DNA of 5,403 nt, taken from assembly GCA_023429345.1 (NCBI GenBank), contig JAEYVB010000283.1, forward strand, positions 1-5,403, read 5' to 3'. This document shows, piece after piece, positions 1-5,403 of this stretch. Position 1 is the first letter of the stretch; the number at the start of each line of letters is the position of its first letter. The notes beneath the pieces are model-generated. The model was not told where the DNA came from. It saw only the letters and a list, made by a program, of their open reading frames with translations, and did no database searches. The DNA is from Planctomycetota bacterium (GTDB taxonomy: Bacteria > Planctomycetota > Phycisphaerae > Phycisphaerales > UBA1924). Position numbers and translations under genes: made by a program.

Positions 1-1
1 A

Positions 2-39
2 TCCCGCCCTGTCCGGAATGCACCGGTTCGGAGGCGGGA
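2..39. other. Imperfect hairpin at window edge
   Basis: TCCCGCC (2-8) can pair with GGCGGGA (33-39). An inner stem TCCG (12-15) with CGGA (29-32) leaves a 3-nt bulge and a 13-nt loop. No T-run follows on the plus strand, so it is not a standard intrinsic terminator. It could be a structured element at the end of a neighbouring transcript, but the window edge prevents a firm call. Confidence 0.3.
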
Positions 40-218
40 CAGCATCAATCTAACAACCTGCGCCCCCCGATGCAATCTGATTTTCAAGGCTCGGCGGCCG
101 CACCCGCGGCGCGACCCGCCGATCGCCGACCGCCATCGAGCGCCCCTATCCCGCCGCGGCACCGGGGTTACCGGTCCTTATCCCGCCCCCATTCCGCTCC
201 CGCATGAAGCCGCCACAC

Positions 219-248
219 TGGAACCGCCCCCGGCCCGGCCGATAGCAT
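219..248 (+). promoter_or_regulatory. Weak candidate promoter for the 99-aa gene
   Basis: TAGCAT (243-248) matches the sigma-70 -10 consensus at four of six positions. TGGAAC (219-224), 18 nt upstream, is a poor -35 match. If used, transcription would start near 255, placing the hairpins at 258-306 at the very 5' end of the message. The support is positional and weak. Confidence 0.2.
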
Positions 249-257
249 GAGCCCACC

Positions 258-320
258 GATGAGGCCGTCCGCACGCCGGCCTCATCCCGCCGGGCTCCCC
301 CGGCGGTTCTTCGACCGAAG
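258..320 (+). promoter_or_regulatory. Structured leader: consecutive hairpins before the 99-aa gene
   Basis: Hairpin 1 has GATGAGGCCG (258-267) pairing perfectly with CGGCCTCATC (277-286), a 10-bp stem with a 9-nt loop. Hairpin 2 starts at the next base: CCGCCGGG (287-294) with CCCGGCGG (299-306), an 8-bp stem with a 4-nt loop. A third short stem, CTTC/GAAG with loop GACC, covers 309-320 and ends at the weak ribosome-binding site. No T-run follows, so a terminator is unlikely. A role in mRNA stability or translation control is inferred from position only. Confidence 0.5.
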
Positions 321-328
321 GGGCGACC

Positions 329-628
329 ATGGGCCTCGACTTCGCCATCGACGAGCTGTACGCCACCGGCTGGGCCTCCCTCGATTCCGCCGGCTGCAGC
401 CACCACGCCGGCCGCGCCTACCCCGGCCTCGAGGCCGTCCGGCGCGAGTTCGCCGCCCGCGGCCACACCCTCACGATCCAGCACATCCAACTCTTTGATT
501 CCTACCGCGCCGAGTGGCGGGACGACCAGGGCCAGGCCCGCGGCGGCGTCATCGGCAACAGCGAGGCCGAGGTCGCCGTCTACGCCCTCTCCCGCCTCCG
601 CCGCCAGCTCGCCGGCGCCATGGCCTGA
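329..628 (+). CDS. Small conserved-looking protein of unknown function
   Basis: This 99-residue protein (about 11 kDa) has no signal peptide or membrane segment and is probably cytoplasmic. I do not recognise a named family. The N-terminal half starts MGLDFAIDELYATGW and contains a GCSHH segment (22-26). A middle part, roughly 47-64, alternates in a beta-strand-like way (HTLTIQHIQLFDSYRAEW). Residues about 72-94 (GGVIGNSEAEVAVYALSRLRR) look like a loop followed by an amphipathic helix. The start at ATG 329 has a modest ribosome-binding site, AAGGGG at 318-323, 5 nt upstream. Codon use, with G or C at most third positions, matches the neighbouring genes and supports real coding. It stands alone: 137 bp of repeats and a new promoter separate it from the next gene. 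The hairpins at 258-320 may affect its expression. It is probably a lineage-restricted hypothetical protein. Confidence 0.8.
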   Translation: MGLDFAIDELYATGWASLDSAGCSHHAGRAYPGLEAVRREFAARGHTLTIQHIQLFDSYRAEWRDDQGQARGGVIGNSEAEVAVYALSRLRRQLAGAMA

Positions 629-652
629 GAGTGCCATCCCGGGCGACCACGT

Positions 653-713
653 CTGATGCCTTGATGCCTGTGCCTTGATGACTTGATGCCTTGATGCCTC
701 CTGCCTTGGTGCC
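653..713. repeat. Short-period tandem array, unit TTGATGCC
   Basis: Consecutive units read CTGATGCC (653), TTGATGCC (661), TGTGCC (669), TTGATGAC (675), TTGATGCC (683), TTGATGCC (691), TCCTGCC (699) and TTGGTGCC (706). The period is 8 nt with two shortened units. The array is markedly less GC-rich than the flanking DNA and lies between the stop of the 99-aa gene and the promoter of the next gene. Drift among units fits slipped-strand expansion followed by decay. From memory, not checked, similar GGCATCAA-type arrays occur between genes in planctomycete genomes. Confidence 0.85.
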
Positions 714-735
714 TTCTTGACCCCCTTCTTGACCC
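712..735. repeat. Perfect 12-bp tandem duplication
   Basis: CCTTCTTGACCC occurs twice back to back (712-723 and 724-735), overlapping the end of the TTGATGCC array by two bases. Each copy contains TTGACC (717-722 and 729-734), a good match to a -35 element, so the duplication carries two potential -35 hexamers. Only the second is suitably spaced for the TATATT at 754. Confidence 0.9.
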
Positions 736-759
736 CACTCACCCCGCCGCCCGTATATT
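729..759 (+). promoter_or_regulatory. Candidate sigma-70-type promoter giving a leaderless mRNA
   Basis: TTGACC (729-734) and TATATT (754-759) each match five of six positions of the -35 and -10 consensus. The 19-nt spacer is slightly long. If 759 is position -7, then +1 is about 766, the A of the ATG of the next gene. The sequence before that ATG (GCCCCG) has no Shine-Dalgarno motif, which fits leaderless translation. The TATA-like motif stands out in otherwise C/G-rich sequence. The start site is predicted, not observed. Confidence 0.5.
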
Positions 760-765
760 GCCCCG

Positions 766-2064
766 ATGACCACCGCCTGGATCTATGAGATCCTCGGTTG
801 GGCTCTCTTCAGCGCCGGCGCGCTCTGGGCCATCGCCGCTCTCTTCCGCGACCGCTCCAAGGGCAGGCGACGCTGCCCCCGCTGCTGGTACTCCATGGAC
901 CGCGTGCCCGGCCTCCAGTGCCCCGAGTGCGGCCACGCCGCGGGCGGTGAGCACCGGCTCCTCCGCACCCGACGCCGGTGGCGCATCGCGAGCGTCGCCC
1001 TGCTCCTGCTGATACTCGGCGTGGCCCTGCGCACGGTGCCGACCTACCTGCACGCCGGATGGTACGGGCTCATCCCCTCCGCCTACCTCGCCCACTACGC
1101 CCCCGTCGATCTGCCGCCGCCCGTCACTCCGCCCCGCACGCCGGGGGTCGTCACACTCCTGACGGACCCGACCTTCATGGGACAGCCGAAGGTCATCGTC
1201 GGCGTTCCGGGCAGCACCGTCGTCGTGCAGACCGGCGGTACGCCCGCGCCCATGCGCACGGCCAGCGCAAGCCTGCGCGAAGAAGCCTGGTTGCGCCTCG
1301 CCGCGGGACGCCTCACCCGCCGACAGTCGCAGACGTTTCTCGACCGCTACTTCCGCCGCTTCCCCATGACGCACACGTTTCCCGAGCGCTGGCACCTCAA
1401 CGACGAGGCCCCTTACGTCCTCTCCGGCCAGCTGCAGCAATGCACCGCCCGCATCCGGCTCGGTGAGCATCGATGGACCCGGATCCCCAACCGCGCCCTC
1501 ACCGTGTACCGGGTCGCCACCCCGAGCGAACCCGCGCCGGCGGATGCGACGATCGAACTTCTTCTCAACGACCGGGTCGCCTTTTCAACAACACTTAAGG
1601 ACTGCATCGAACTCGCGCCGAGCCGGGCCGAGCTCCTCAAAAAGGTTACCGGCGCGGCTGCGGACGCCCGCGTGCTCCGACTCCTCTCCCCCCGCCTGGT
1701 CCTGTCGGAAGGCCAGCCGCTGCTCCGTGTCGACGACACCCTCGCCGAGAACGGGGTCGAGTTTGGCGTCTTCTTCACCGTCTCCATCGCCAAAGGCGGC
1801 CGCGAACTCGCGACCGCGCGGGGCTCGCTCGCGTGGGGTGCATCGGTCTGGAAAGACTGGGAGGACATCCCCCTCACCCTTGCCGAGGGCGTCACCCCCG
1901 ACCAGCTCCCGGGCGCCACGCTCACCATCACCGCCGATCCCGCCCGCGCCACCGACATCTACGAGGCCGCGGCCTTGGGCAGGTCCGCCGCCTGCTGGGG
2001 CGGCCAACTCCGAACTCCTCTCCGGCTCGAGCGTCAGACCACGCCACCCGAGGAGTCCCCATGA
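766..2064 (+). CDS. Membrane zinc-ribbon protein, paralog A (unknown function)
   Basis: This 432-residue protein is of unknown role. A first membrane segment lies at about 8-27. A four-cysteine zinc ribbon follows at 37-55 (C37, C40, C52, C55; CPRCWYSMD...CPECG), flanked by basic clusters RDRSKGRRR and RTRRRWR. A second membrane segment spans about 73-90, then comes a domain of about 340 residues. The positive-inside rule puts the ribbon in the cytoplasm and the large domain outside the membrane. That domain starts with a Pro/Thr-rich linker, then a helical motif (172-197, ending GRLTRRQSQTFLDRYFR), PERW (206-209), probable beta structure, WKDW (362-365) and a C-terminal CW (410-411). The start is ATG 766, directly after the promoter and without a ribosome-binding site. 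The stop overlaps the start of the next gene (ATGA), and the two proteins are alike end to end. The structural calls are firm; the function is not known. Confidence 0.85.
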   Translation: MTTAWIYEILGWALFSAGALWAIAALFRDRSKGRRRCPRCWYSMDRVPGLQCPECGHAAGGEHRLLRTRRRWRIASVALLLLILGVALRTVPTYLHAGWYGLIPSAYLAHYAPVDLPPPVTPPRTPGVVTLLTDPTFMGQPKVIVGVPGSTVVVQTGGTPAPMRTASASLREEAWLRLAAGRLTRRQSQTFLDRYFRRFPMTHTFPERWHLNDEAPYVLSGQLQQCTARIRLGEHRWTRIPNRALTVYRVATPSEPAPADATIELLLNDRVAFSTTLKDCIELAPSRAELLKKVTGAAADARVLRLLSPRLVLSEGQPLLRVDDTLAENGVEFGVFFTVSIAKGGRELATARGSLAWGASVWKDWEDIPLTLAEGVTPDQLPGATLTITADPARATDIYEAAALGRSAACWGGQLRTPLRLERQTTPPEESP

Positions 2065-3398
2065 CCGCCCTCCAGTCCGACTGGCCCTTCCTTCTCGTCG
2101 GCTGGCCCCTCATGCTCGCCGGCGTCTTCCTTGTCTGCCGCGCCTTGTTCCACGACCGTCCCCGCGGCTGCCGCCGCTGCCCCGCATGCTGGTACTCCAT
2201 GGACGGCGTGCCGAACCTCACCTGCCCCGAGTGCGGCCGCACCGCCCGCGCCGACCGCGCACTCCTGCGCACCCGCCGCCGCTGGAAGCACGCCGTTCTC
2301 GCTGCCGCGGCGGTCGGCCTCGGCCTCTTCATCACCAGGGTGCCCGACTACAACCGCCGCGGCTGGTACTCCGCCGTCCCATCCTCCGTCCTCATCTTCA
2401 TCGCCCCCGCCGATTACCAGACGACCGCCGCCATTCCGGGAGGATGGCAGCAGTTCGCGAATGTACCCGGCATTCGCATCACACCCCCCGGATTCGTGCC
2501 GACCCCAAATCTCCCCAGCGCTGCTGGGGGCACCCCCCTCGCCCCCGGGCCCGCATGGTCCGGCATCGGCTTCGCCGCCCAGCCCCCGCCGGCCCGCACC
2601 ACCACCGACGCCCGCGACGAGATCTGGAACCGCCTCCAGTCCGGCCGGCTCGCACGCTGGCAGTCGCAGATCTTCCTCGCTCGCTACTTCCGCACATCTC
2701 CGCTCGATGCCGAAGTCCGCCTCCCCGAACGCTGGATCGTGGGCGAGCCCATACCCGTCATCGCCTCCGACCCCATCCGCGGCCTCGGCACCCGCCTGCG
2801 CGTCCGCGGCACCGATGACTGGGGCTCCGTCGGCCGCGGCACCTTCCTGATCGGCAGCGCCGAAACCGCCCGGGACAACCTCCCCATCGACATCCAGCTC
2901 TACCTCGGCCCATCGTACAAGCCGCACATCCTCTTCGGCACGAGCGACCAGGTCACGCTCGACATCCGCCCCGATCGCGCCTCGCTCCTCGACCGCCGCG
3001 ACGACCCCGAGGCAAACAAGTTTGTCCGACGGACGATGCAGCCCTACCTGGAGCGCACCGACGGCCCCGTCCACCTCCGGGTGAGCGACACCGCCGCGAC
3101 GGACGGCGCCGAGTTCCTCATCGCCTTTCGCGCCGCCGTCGAGATCGACGGCGAACCGATCGGCCGCACCGCCGGCGAGCTCGCCCTCATCGACGTCTGG
3201 AAGGACTGGCTCGACCTCCCCATCACCTGGGAACCCGGCGGCGAGACCCGCGCCCGCGCCGCCCCCGGCCGCCTGCAGCTCGTCATCCAGGGCGACCCCG
3301 AGACCGCGGCCAGCATCTTCATGTCCCGCCCGTTCGCCCTGGACCCCGTCTGCTGGGCCGGCACGATCCGGATTGAAGGCCTCCAACTGCCCCCCTGA
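2061..3398 (+). CDS. Membrane zinc-ribbon protein, paralog B (unknown function)
   Basis: This 445-residue paralog of the preceding protein has the same order of parts: membrane segment about 9-30, zinc ribbon with C40, C43, C55 and C58, basic RTRRRW, second membrane segment about 77-92, then a large domain predicted outside the membrane. Shared landmarks are the 186-211 helical motif (GRLARWQSQIFLARYFR), PERW (222-225), WKDW (380-383) and CW (431-432). It differs in a longer Pro/Gly/Ala-rich linker (about 120-182), which probably tolerates variation. The frame is open upstream to 1833, but ATG 2061 is chosen because GAGGAG (2050-2055) lies 5 nt before it, it gives the ATGA overlap, and the protein then aligns with paralog A from the N-terminus. 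Translation is probably coupled to paralog A. The pair may act together, perhaps as a heteromer; this is inference. No catalytic motif is visible. Confidence 0.85.
   Translation: MTALQSDWPFLLVGWPLMLAGVFLVCRALFHDRPRGCRRCPACWYSMDGVPNLTCPECGRTARADRALLRTRRRWKHAVLAAAAVGLGLFITRVPDYNRRGWYSAVPSSVLIFIAPADYQTTAAIPGGWQQFANVPGIRITPPGFVPTPNLPSAAGGTPLAPGPAWSGIGFAAQPPPARTTTDARDEIWNRLQSGRLARWQSQIFLARYFRTSPLDAEVRLPERWIVGEPIPVIASDPIRGLGTRLRVRGTDDWGSVGRGTFLIGSAETARDNLPIDIQLYLGPSYKPHILFGTSDQVTLDIRPDRASLLDRRDDPEANKFVRRTMQPYLERTDGPVHLRVSDTAATDGAEFLIAFRAAVEIDGEPIGRTAGELALIDVWKDWLDLPITWEPGGETRARAAPGRLQLVIQGDPETAASIFMSRPFALDPVCWAGTIRIEGLQLPP
2513..2529. repeat. Perfect inverted repeat inside paralog B linker
   Basis: CCCCAGC (2513-2519) and GCTGGGG (2523-2529) form a 7-bp perfect stem around GCT. 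It sits in the part of the gene encoding the Pro/Gly/Ala linker, followed by C-rich sequence. No T-run follows on the plus strand. It may be chance in low-complexity coding DNA or a small inserted palindrome. Confidence 0.5.
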
Positions 3399-3486
3399 CC
3401 GCCACGAAACGGGACTACCCGCTTCAGAATCACCCGATGCGGCCACCCGTCTCGGGCCGCCCCCGCCTGAACCCCTCAAATTACCC

Positions 3487-3515
3487 TTGCCCGCCCCCCT
3501 ACTATGGGTTAGTGT
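3487..3515 (+). promoter_or_regulatory. Possible infC promoter region
   Basis: The local AT-rich patch offers two weak options. TACTAT (3500-3505) is a four-of-six -10 match without a good -35 at the right distance. TTGCCC (3487-3492) with TAGTGT (3510-3515) has a 17-nt spacer but a poor -10. Either would give a leader of about 230 nt before infC. The choice between them is unresolved. Confidence 0.25.
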
Positions 3516-3527
3516 TTCTGTATTGGC

Positions 3528-3719
3528 GGCCGCGCGTCGCGGCCCCGCTTGCCCCGGTCGAGTCGGACCTCCGAGCCTTTGACAGCCCGCATGAGCCATC
3601 CGATGCCCGAGACCGCACGCGTGCCCTCGCAATGACCGGGGCCGCACCCCCAAACCCAGCAGTGTTCCCGCCGGCCTCCCGCCGCGCGGGTGTCTTTCGT
3701 CCGGCCAGCGTCACGCCGG
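3528..3719 (+). promoter_or_regulatory. Structured infC leader with mutually exclusive pairings
   Basis: GGCCGCG (3528-3534) pairs with CGCGGCC (3538-3544) around a 3-nt loop, just downstream of the promoter-like patch. Nearer the gene, CCGGC (3701-3705) can pair either with GCCGG at 3670-3674, enclosing a small CCCGC/GCGGG hairpin (3678-3690), or with GCCGG at 3715-3719, which ends 14 nt before the Shine-Dalgarno sequence. The two pairings exclude each other. infC expression is controlled at translation in well-studied bacteria, so a regulatory leader is plausible, but GC-rich DNA forms such stems easily. Confidence 0.35.
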
Positions 3720-3733
3720 CAGTGTGATCCACC

Positions 3734-3747
3734 AAAGGAGCTGACTC

Positions 3748-3750
<3 letters not shown>
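3734..3750 (+). promoter_or_regulatory. infC ribosome-binding site deciding an ATC start
   Basis: AAAGGAG (3734-3740) is a near-ideal Shine-Dalgarno sequence, and the ATC at 3748 follows a 7-nt spacer. TGA at 3742-3744 is in frame, leaving only CTC (3745) and ATC (3748) as possible first codons near the site. No ATG, GTG or TTG occurs in frame until ATG 3883, which would delete most of the IF3 N-terminal domain. ATC is one base from ATG and related to the ATT start of Escherichia coli infC. Confidence 0.9.
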
Positions 3751-4518
<768 letters not shown>

Positions 4519-4563
4519 ACCCCGGCCCGCGCGGTTCCCCGGCAAGCCAACCCGATCGCACAG

Positions 4564-4595
4564 CCCCCGCCCCGCGGCGGGGGTTGTTTGTTTCT
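4564..4595 (+). terminator. Intrinsic terminator of infC
   Basis: CCCCCGCC (4564-4571) pairs perfectly with GGCGGGGG (4576-4583) around CCGC, an 8-bp all-GC stem. The T-rich tail TTGTTTGTTTCT follows at 4584-4595. It lies 46 nt after the infC stop. This is the clearest factor-independent terminator in the window, and it separates infC from the next gene. Confidence 0.9.
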
Positions 4596-4646
4596 ACGCC
4601 CCCCTTTACGCTGCGGCCTCGTGGCATCACATCCTGGAGGCCGACC

Positions 4647-5403
4647 ATGGGTCACGCCCGCCGCACCGCGCTCGCCGTCCTCCTCGCCACCGCCGCGGCC
4701 GCGTCGATTGCCCGGGCCCAGCCCGAGGATGGCCCCGTCGTCAAACGCCACGAGAACGGCCAGACCGCCGAGCAGTACACGCTCCGCGAGGGCAAGCGCA
4801 TCGGCGGATACCGCGCCTTCTACCCGGACGGCCAGCTCCGACTTGAGCAGACCTACCGGGACGACCTGCTCACCGGCCCCGCCACGCTTTACCACCCCGG
4901 CGGCCAGAAGCACATCACCGCCCGCTTCGAGGCCGGCCAGCTCACCGGCCTCTGGACCAGCTACCGGGAAGATGGCTCCATCGCCCAGCAGGGCGAGGCC
5001 GGGGGCTGCCGCTGGGGCGCCAACGACATCCACAGCCCGATCGCGCACGGCGAGTGGACCACCTACCACGAGAACGGCAACCGCAGCCGCCACGGCCTCT
5101 ACCGCCAAGGTGTCGCGATCGGCGAGCACATCAGCTACCGCGAGAGCGGCGAGAAGCTCATCGTCGGCACATTCGAAGAGGGCCAGCTCACCGGCGCCTG
5201 GACGCGATACCACTCCGGCGGGATCGTCGATTGCACGGGGACCGCCGCCGGCTGCAAGTGGGGCGGCGGCGACCTCGGCAGCCCCATCCGTCAAGGCGTG
5301 TGGACCTACAACCACCCCGACGGCACCACCGCGTACACCGGCGCCTTCGAGGCCGACACCGCCGTCGGTCCCCACGCCACCTTCCGCGCGAGCGGTTCCA
5401 GGC
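4647..5403 (+). CDS. Secreted YwqK/MORN-type repeat protein (3' end beyond window)
   Basis: The first 252 residues are visible and the frame is still open at the window edge. The start ATG 4647 has GGAGG (4636-4640) 6 nt upstream. An N-terminal signal peptide is evident: basic HARR, a hydrophobic Ala/Leu stretch (7-20), and a likely signal peptidase I cut after ARA-24, before QPE. The mature part is built of units of roughly 20-24 residues with G-x-W/Y...Y-x-x-x-G cores (GGYRAFYPDGQ, GPATLYHPGGQ, GLWTSYREDGS, GEWTTYHENGN, GAWTRYHSGG, GVWTYNHPDG), typical of MORN-like repeats as in YwqK-family proteins. Proteins labelled YwqK antitoxin share this repeat, but nothing here indicates a toxin-antitoxin role. 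A longer 82-residue period is present (95-144 resembles 177-226), with GCRWG and GCKWG at matching places (C121, C203; also C196). A scaffold or binding role outside the cytoplasm is inferred. Confidence 0.88.
   Translation, partial: MGHARRTALAVLLATAAAASIARAQPEDGPVVKRHENGQTAEQYTLREGKRIGGYRAFYPDGQLRLEQTYRDDLLTGPATLYHPGGQKHITARFEAGQLTGLWTSYREDGSIAQQGEAGGCRWGANDIHSPIAHGEWTTYHENGNRSRHGLYRQGVAIGEHISYRESGEKLIVGTFEEGQLTGAWTRYHSGGIVDCTGTAAGCKWGGGDLGSPIRQGVWTYNHPDGTTAYTGAFEADTAVGPHATFRASGSR

Larger units (their letters stand above)
1..291. repeat. Four dispersed ATCCCGCC octamers
   Basis: Exact ATCCCGCC occurs at 1-8, 148-155, 180-187 and 284-291. The only other plus-strand copy I noticed is at 1937-1944, inside a coding region. 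Copies two and three share a longer core, C(C/T)TATCCCGCC. The last copy spans the junction of the two hairpins before the 329-628 gene. They could be protein-binding sites or simply compositional; the sequence alone does not decide. Confidence 0.35.
1..328. other. Gene-free upstream region
   Basis: No reading frame here looks like a real gene on either strand; the short open frames are antisense or out-of-frame shadows running into the 329-628 gene. The region holds four copies of ATCCCGCC, an imperfect hairpin at 2-39, a patch of lower GC at about 41-95, a small inverted repeat ACCGG/CCGGT at 161-175, and strong hairpins at 258-320. The upstream gene is outside the window, so this may be the tail of a longer intergenic region. 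Confidence 0.6.
3399..3747 (+). other. Gene-free region with infC promoter and leader
   Basis: This stretch of 349 bases has no credible gene. A frame open from ATG 3437 to 3727 encodes a Pro/Arg/Ala-rich low-complexity peptide without a ribosome-binding site. After the stop of paralog B there is an imperfect hairpin at 3439-3460 (GCGG/CCGC outside, CCCG/CGGG inside, 3-nt bulge) without a T-run. An AT-richer patch follows at about 3478-3525 and is the best place for a promoter. Hairpin-forming sequence then continues to the infC ribosome-binding site. Confidence 0.6.

Noticed and set aside
23..40. GGTTCG followed by GC-rich sequence, resembling a tRNA T-arm
   Set aside because: No acceptor, D-arm or anticodon-arm partners can be folded around it, and the stem it belongs to is the hairpin at 2-39.
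1833..2060. Upstream extension of paralog B
   Set aside because: The frame is open, but the extension would overlap paralog A by over 200 bases and reads as His/Arg/Pro-rich noise. ATG 2061 has GAGGAG at good spacing and aligns with the N-terminus of paralog A.
1463..2818. Overlapping plus-strand frame (451 codons) spanning the junction of the two paralogs
   Set aside because: It is out of frame with both paralogs, and its Pro/Arg/Ser-rich translation lacks any domain pattern.
3591..3635. 14-codon upstream frame (MSHPMPETARVPSQ) as a possible infC leader peptide
   Set aside because: It has no Shine-Dalgarno sequence and no run of regulatory codons. Short ATG-to-stop frames are common by chance.
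2034..3653. Long antisense open frame (539 codons) opposite paralog B
   Set aside because: It lies fully opposite a well-supported gene. Its Gly/Ala/Asp/Glu-rich composition is what the complement of GC-rich codons gives. It has no recognisable motifs.
3437..3727. Possible 96-residue gene before infC
   Set aside because: It has no ribosome-binding site and a low-complexity Pro/Arg/Ala translation, and it overlaps the likely promoter and leader of infC.
4584..4612. TTGTTT...TACGCT as a promoter for the secreted-protein gene
   Set aside because: The spacing is 17 nt, but each hexamer matches only three of six positions and the first is the T-tract of the infC terminator. The gene probably has a promoter in 4584-4635, but I cannot place it.

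Overview
The window is very GC-rich, and all convincing genes lie on the plus strand. It looks like a chromosomal stretch from a Planctomycetota bacterium, perhaps Phycisphaerae-like. That is an inference from three things: the GC-rich third codon positions, the CPxCWYSMD...CPECG zinc ribbons placed next to membrane segments (a style I associate with planctomycete proteins), and the mix of a housekeeping gene with lineage-specific hypothetical genes. There are no phage, transposon, CRISPR, tRNA or rRNA signals.

Layout. Bases 1-328 hold no gene, but contain four copies of the octamer ATCCCGCC and a run of strong hairpins (258-320) just before a small gene of unknown function (329-628, 99 aa). 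A short-period array of TTGATGCC units (653-713) and a perfect 12-bp tandem repeat (712-735) follow, merging into a promoter-like TTGACC/TATATT pair. That promoter is placed so that the next mRNA would start at or next to its ATG (leaderless). Two paralogous genes come next (766-2064 and 2061-3398), joined by an ATGA overlap. Each encodes a protein with two membrane segments, a four-cysteine zinc ribbon between them and a large C-terminal domain predicted to lie outside the membrane. Their function is unknown.

Bases 3399-3747 hold no gene but look like a promoter region and structured leader for infC (3748-4518), translation initiation factor IF3. This infC starts with ATC: a near-ideal Shine-Dalgarno sequence sits 7 nt upstream, an in-frame TGA lies two codons before the ATC, and no ATG/GTG/TTG occurs before codon 46. 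A non-canonical start is the known basis of IF3 autoregulation in other bacteria. The protein also has a charged tail of about 75 residues beyond the normal IF3 end. A clear intrinsic terminator (4564-4595) closes infC, so it is not followed at once by rpmI and rplT as in many bacteria. The last gene (4647 to beyond the window edge) encodes a secreted or periplasmic YwqK/MORN-type repeat protein with a signal peptide and an 82-residue super-repeat.

The genes do not form one evident pathway. The most unusual points are the AUC-started infC with its structured leader, the coupled pair of zinc-ribbon membrane paralogs behind a leaderless-type promoter, and the repeat array next to that promoter. 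I found no demonstrable new defence or mobile system.
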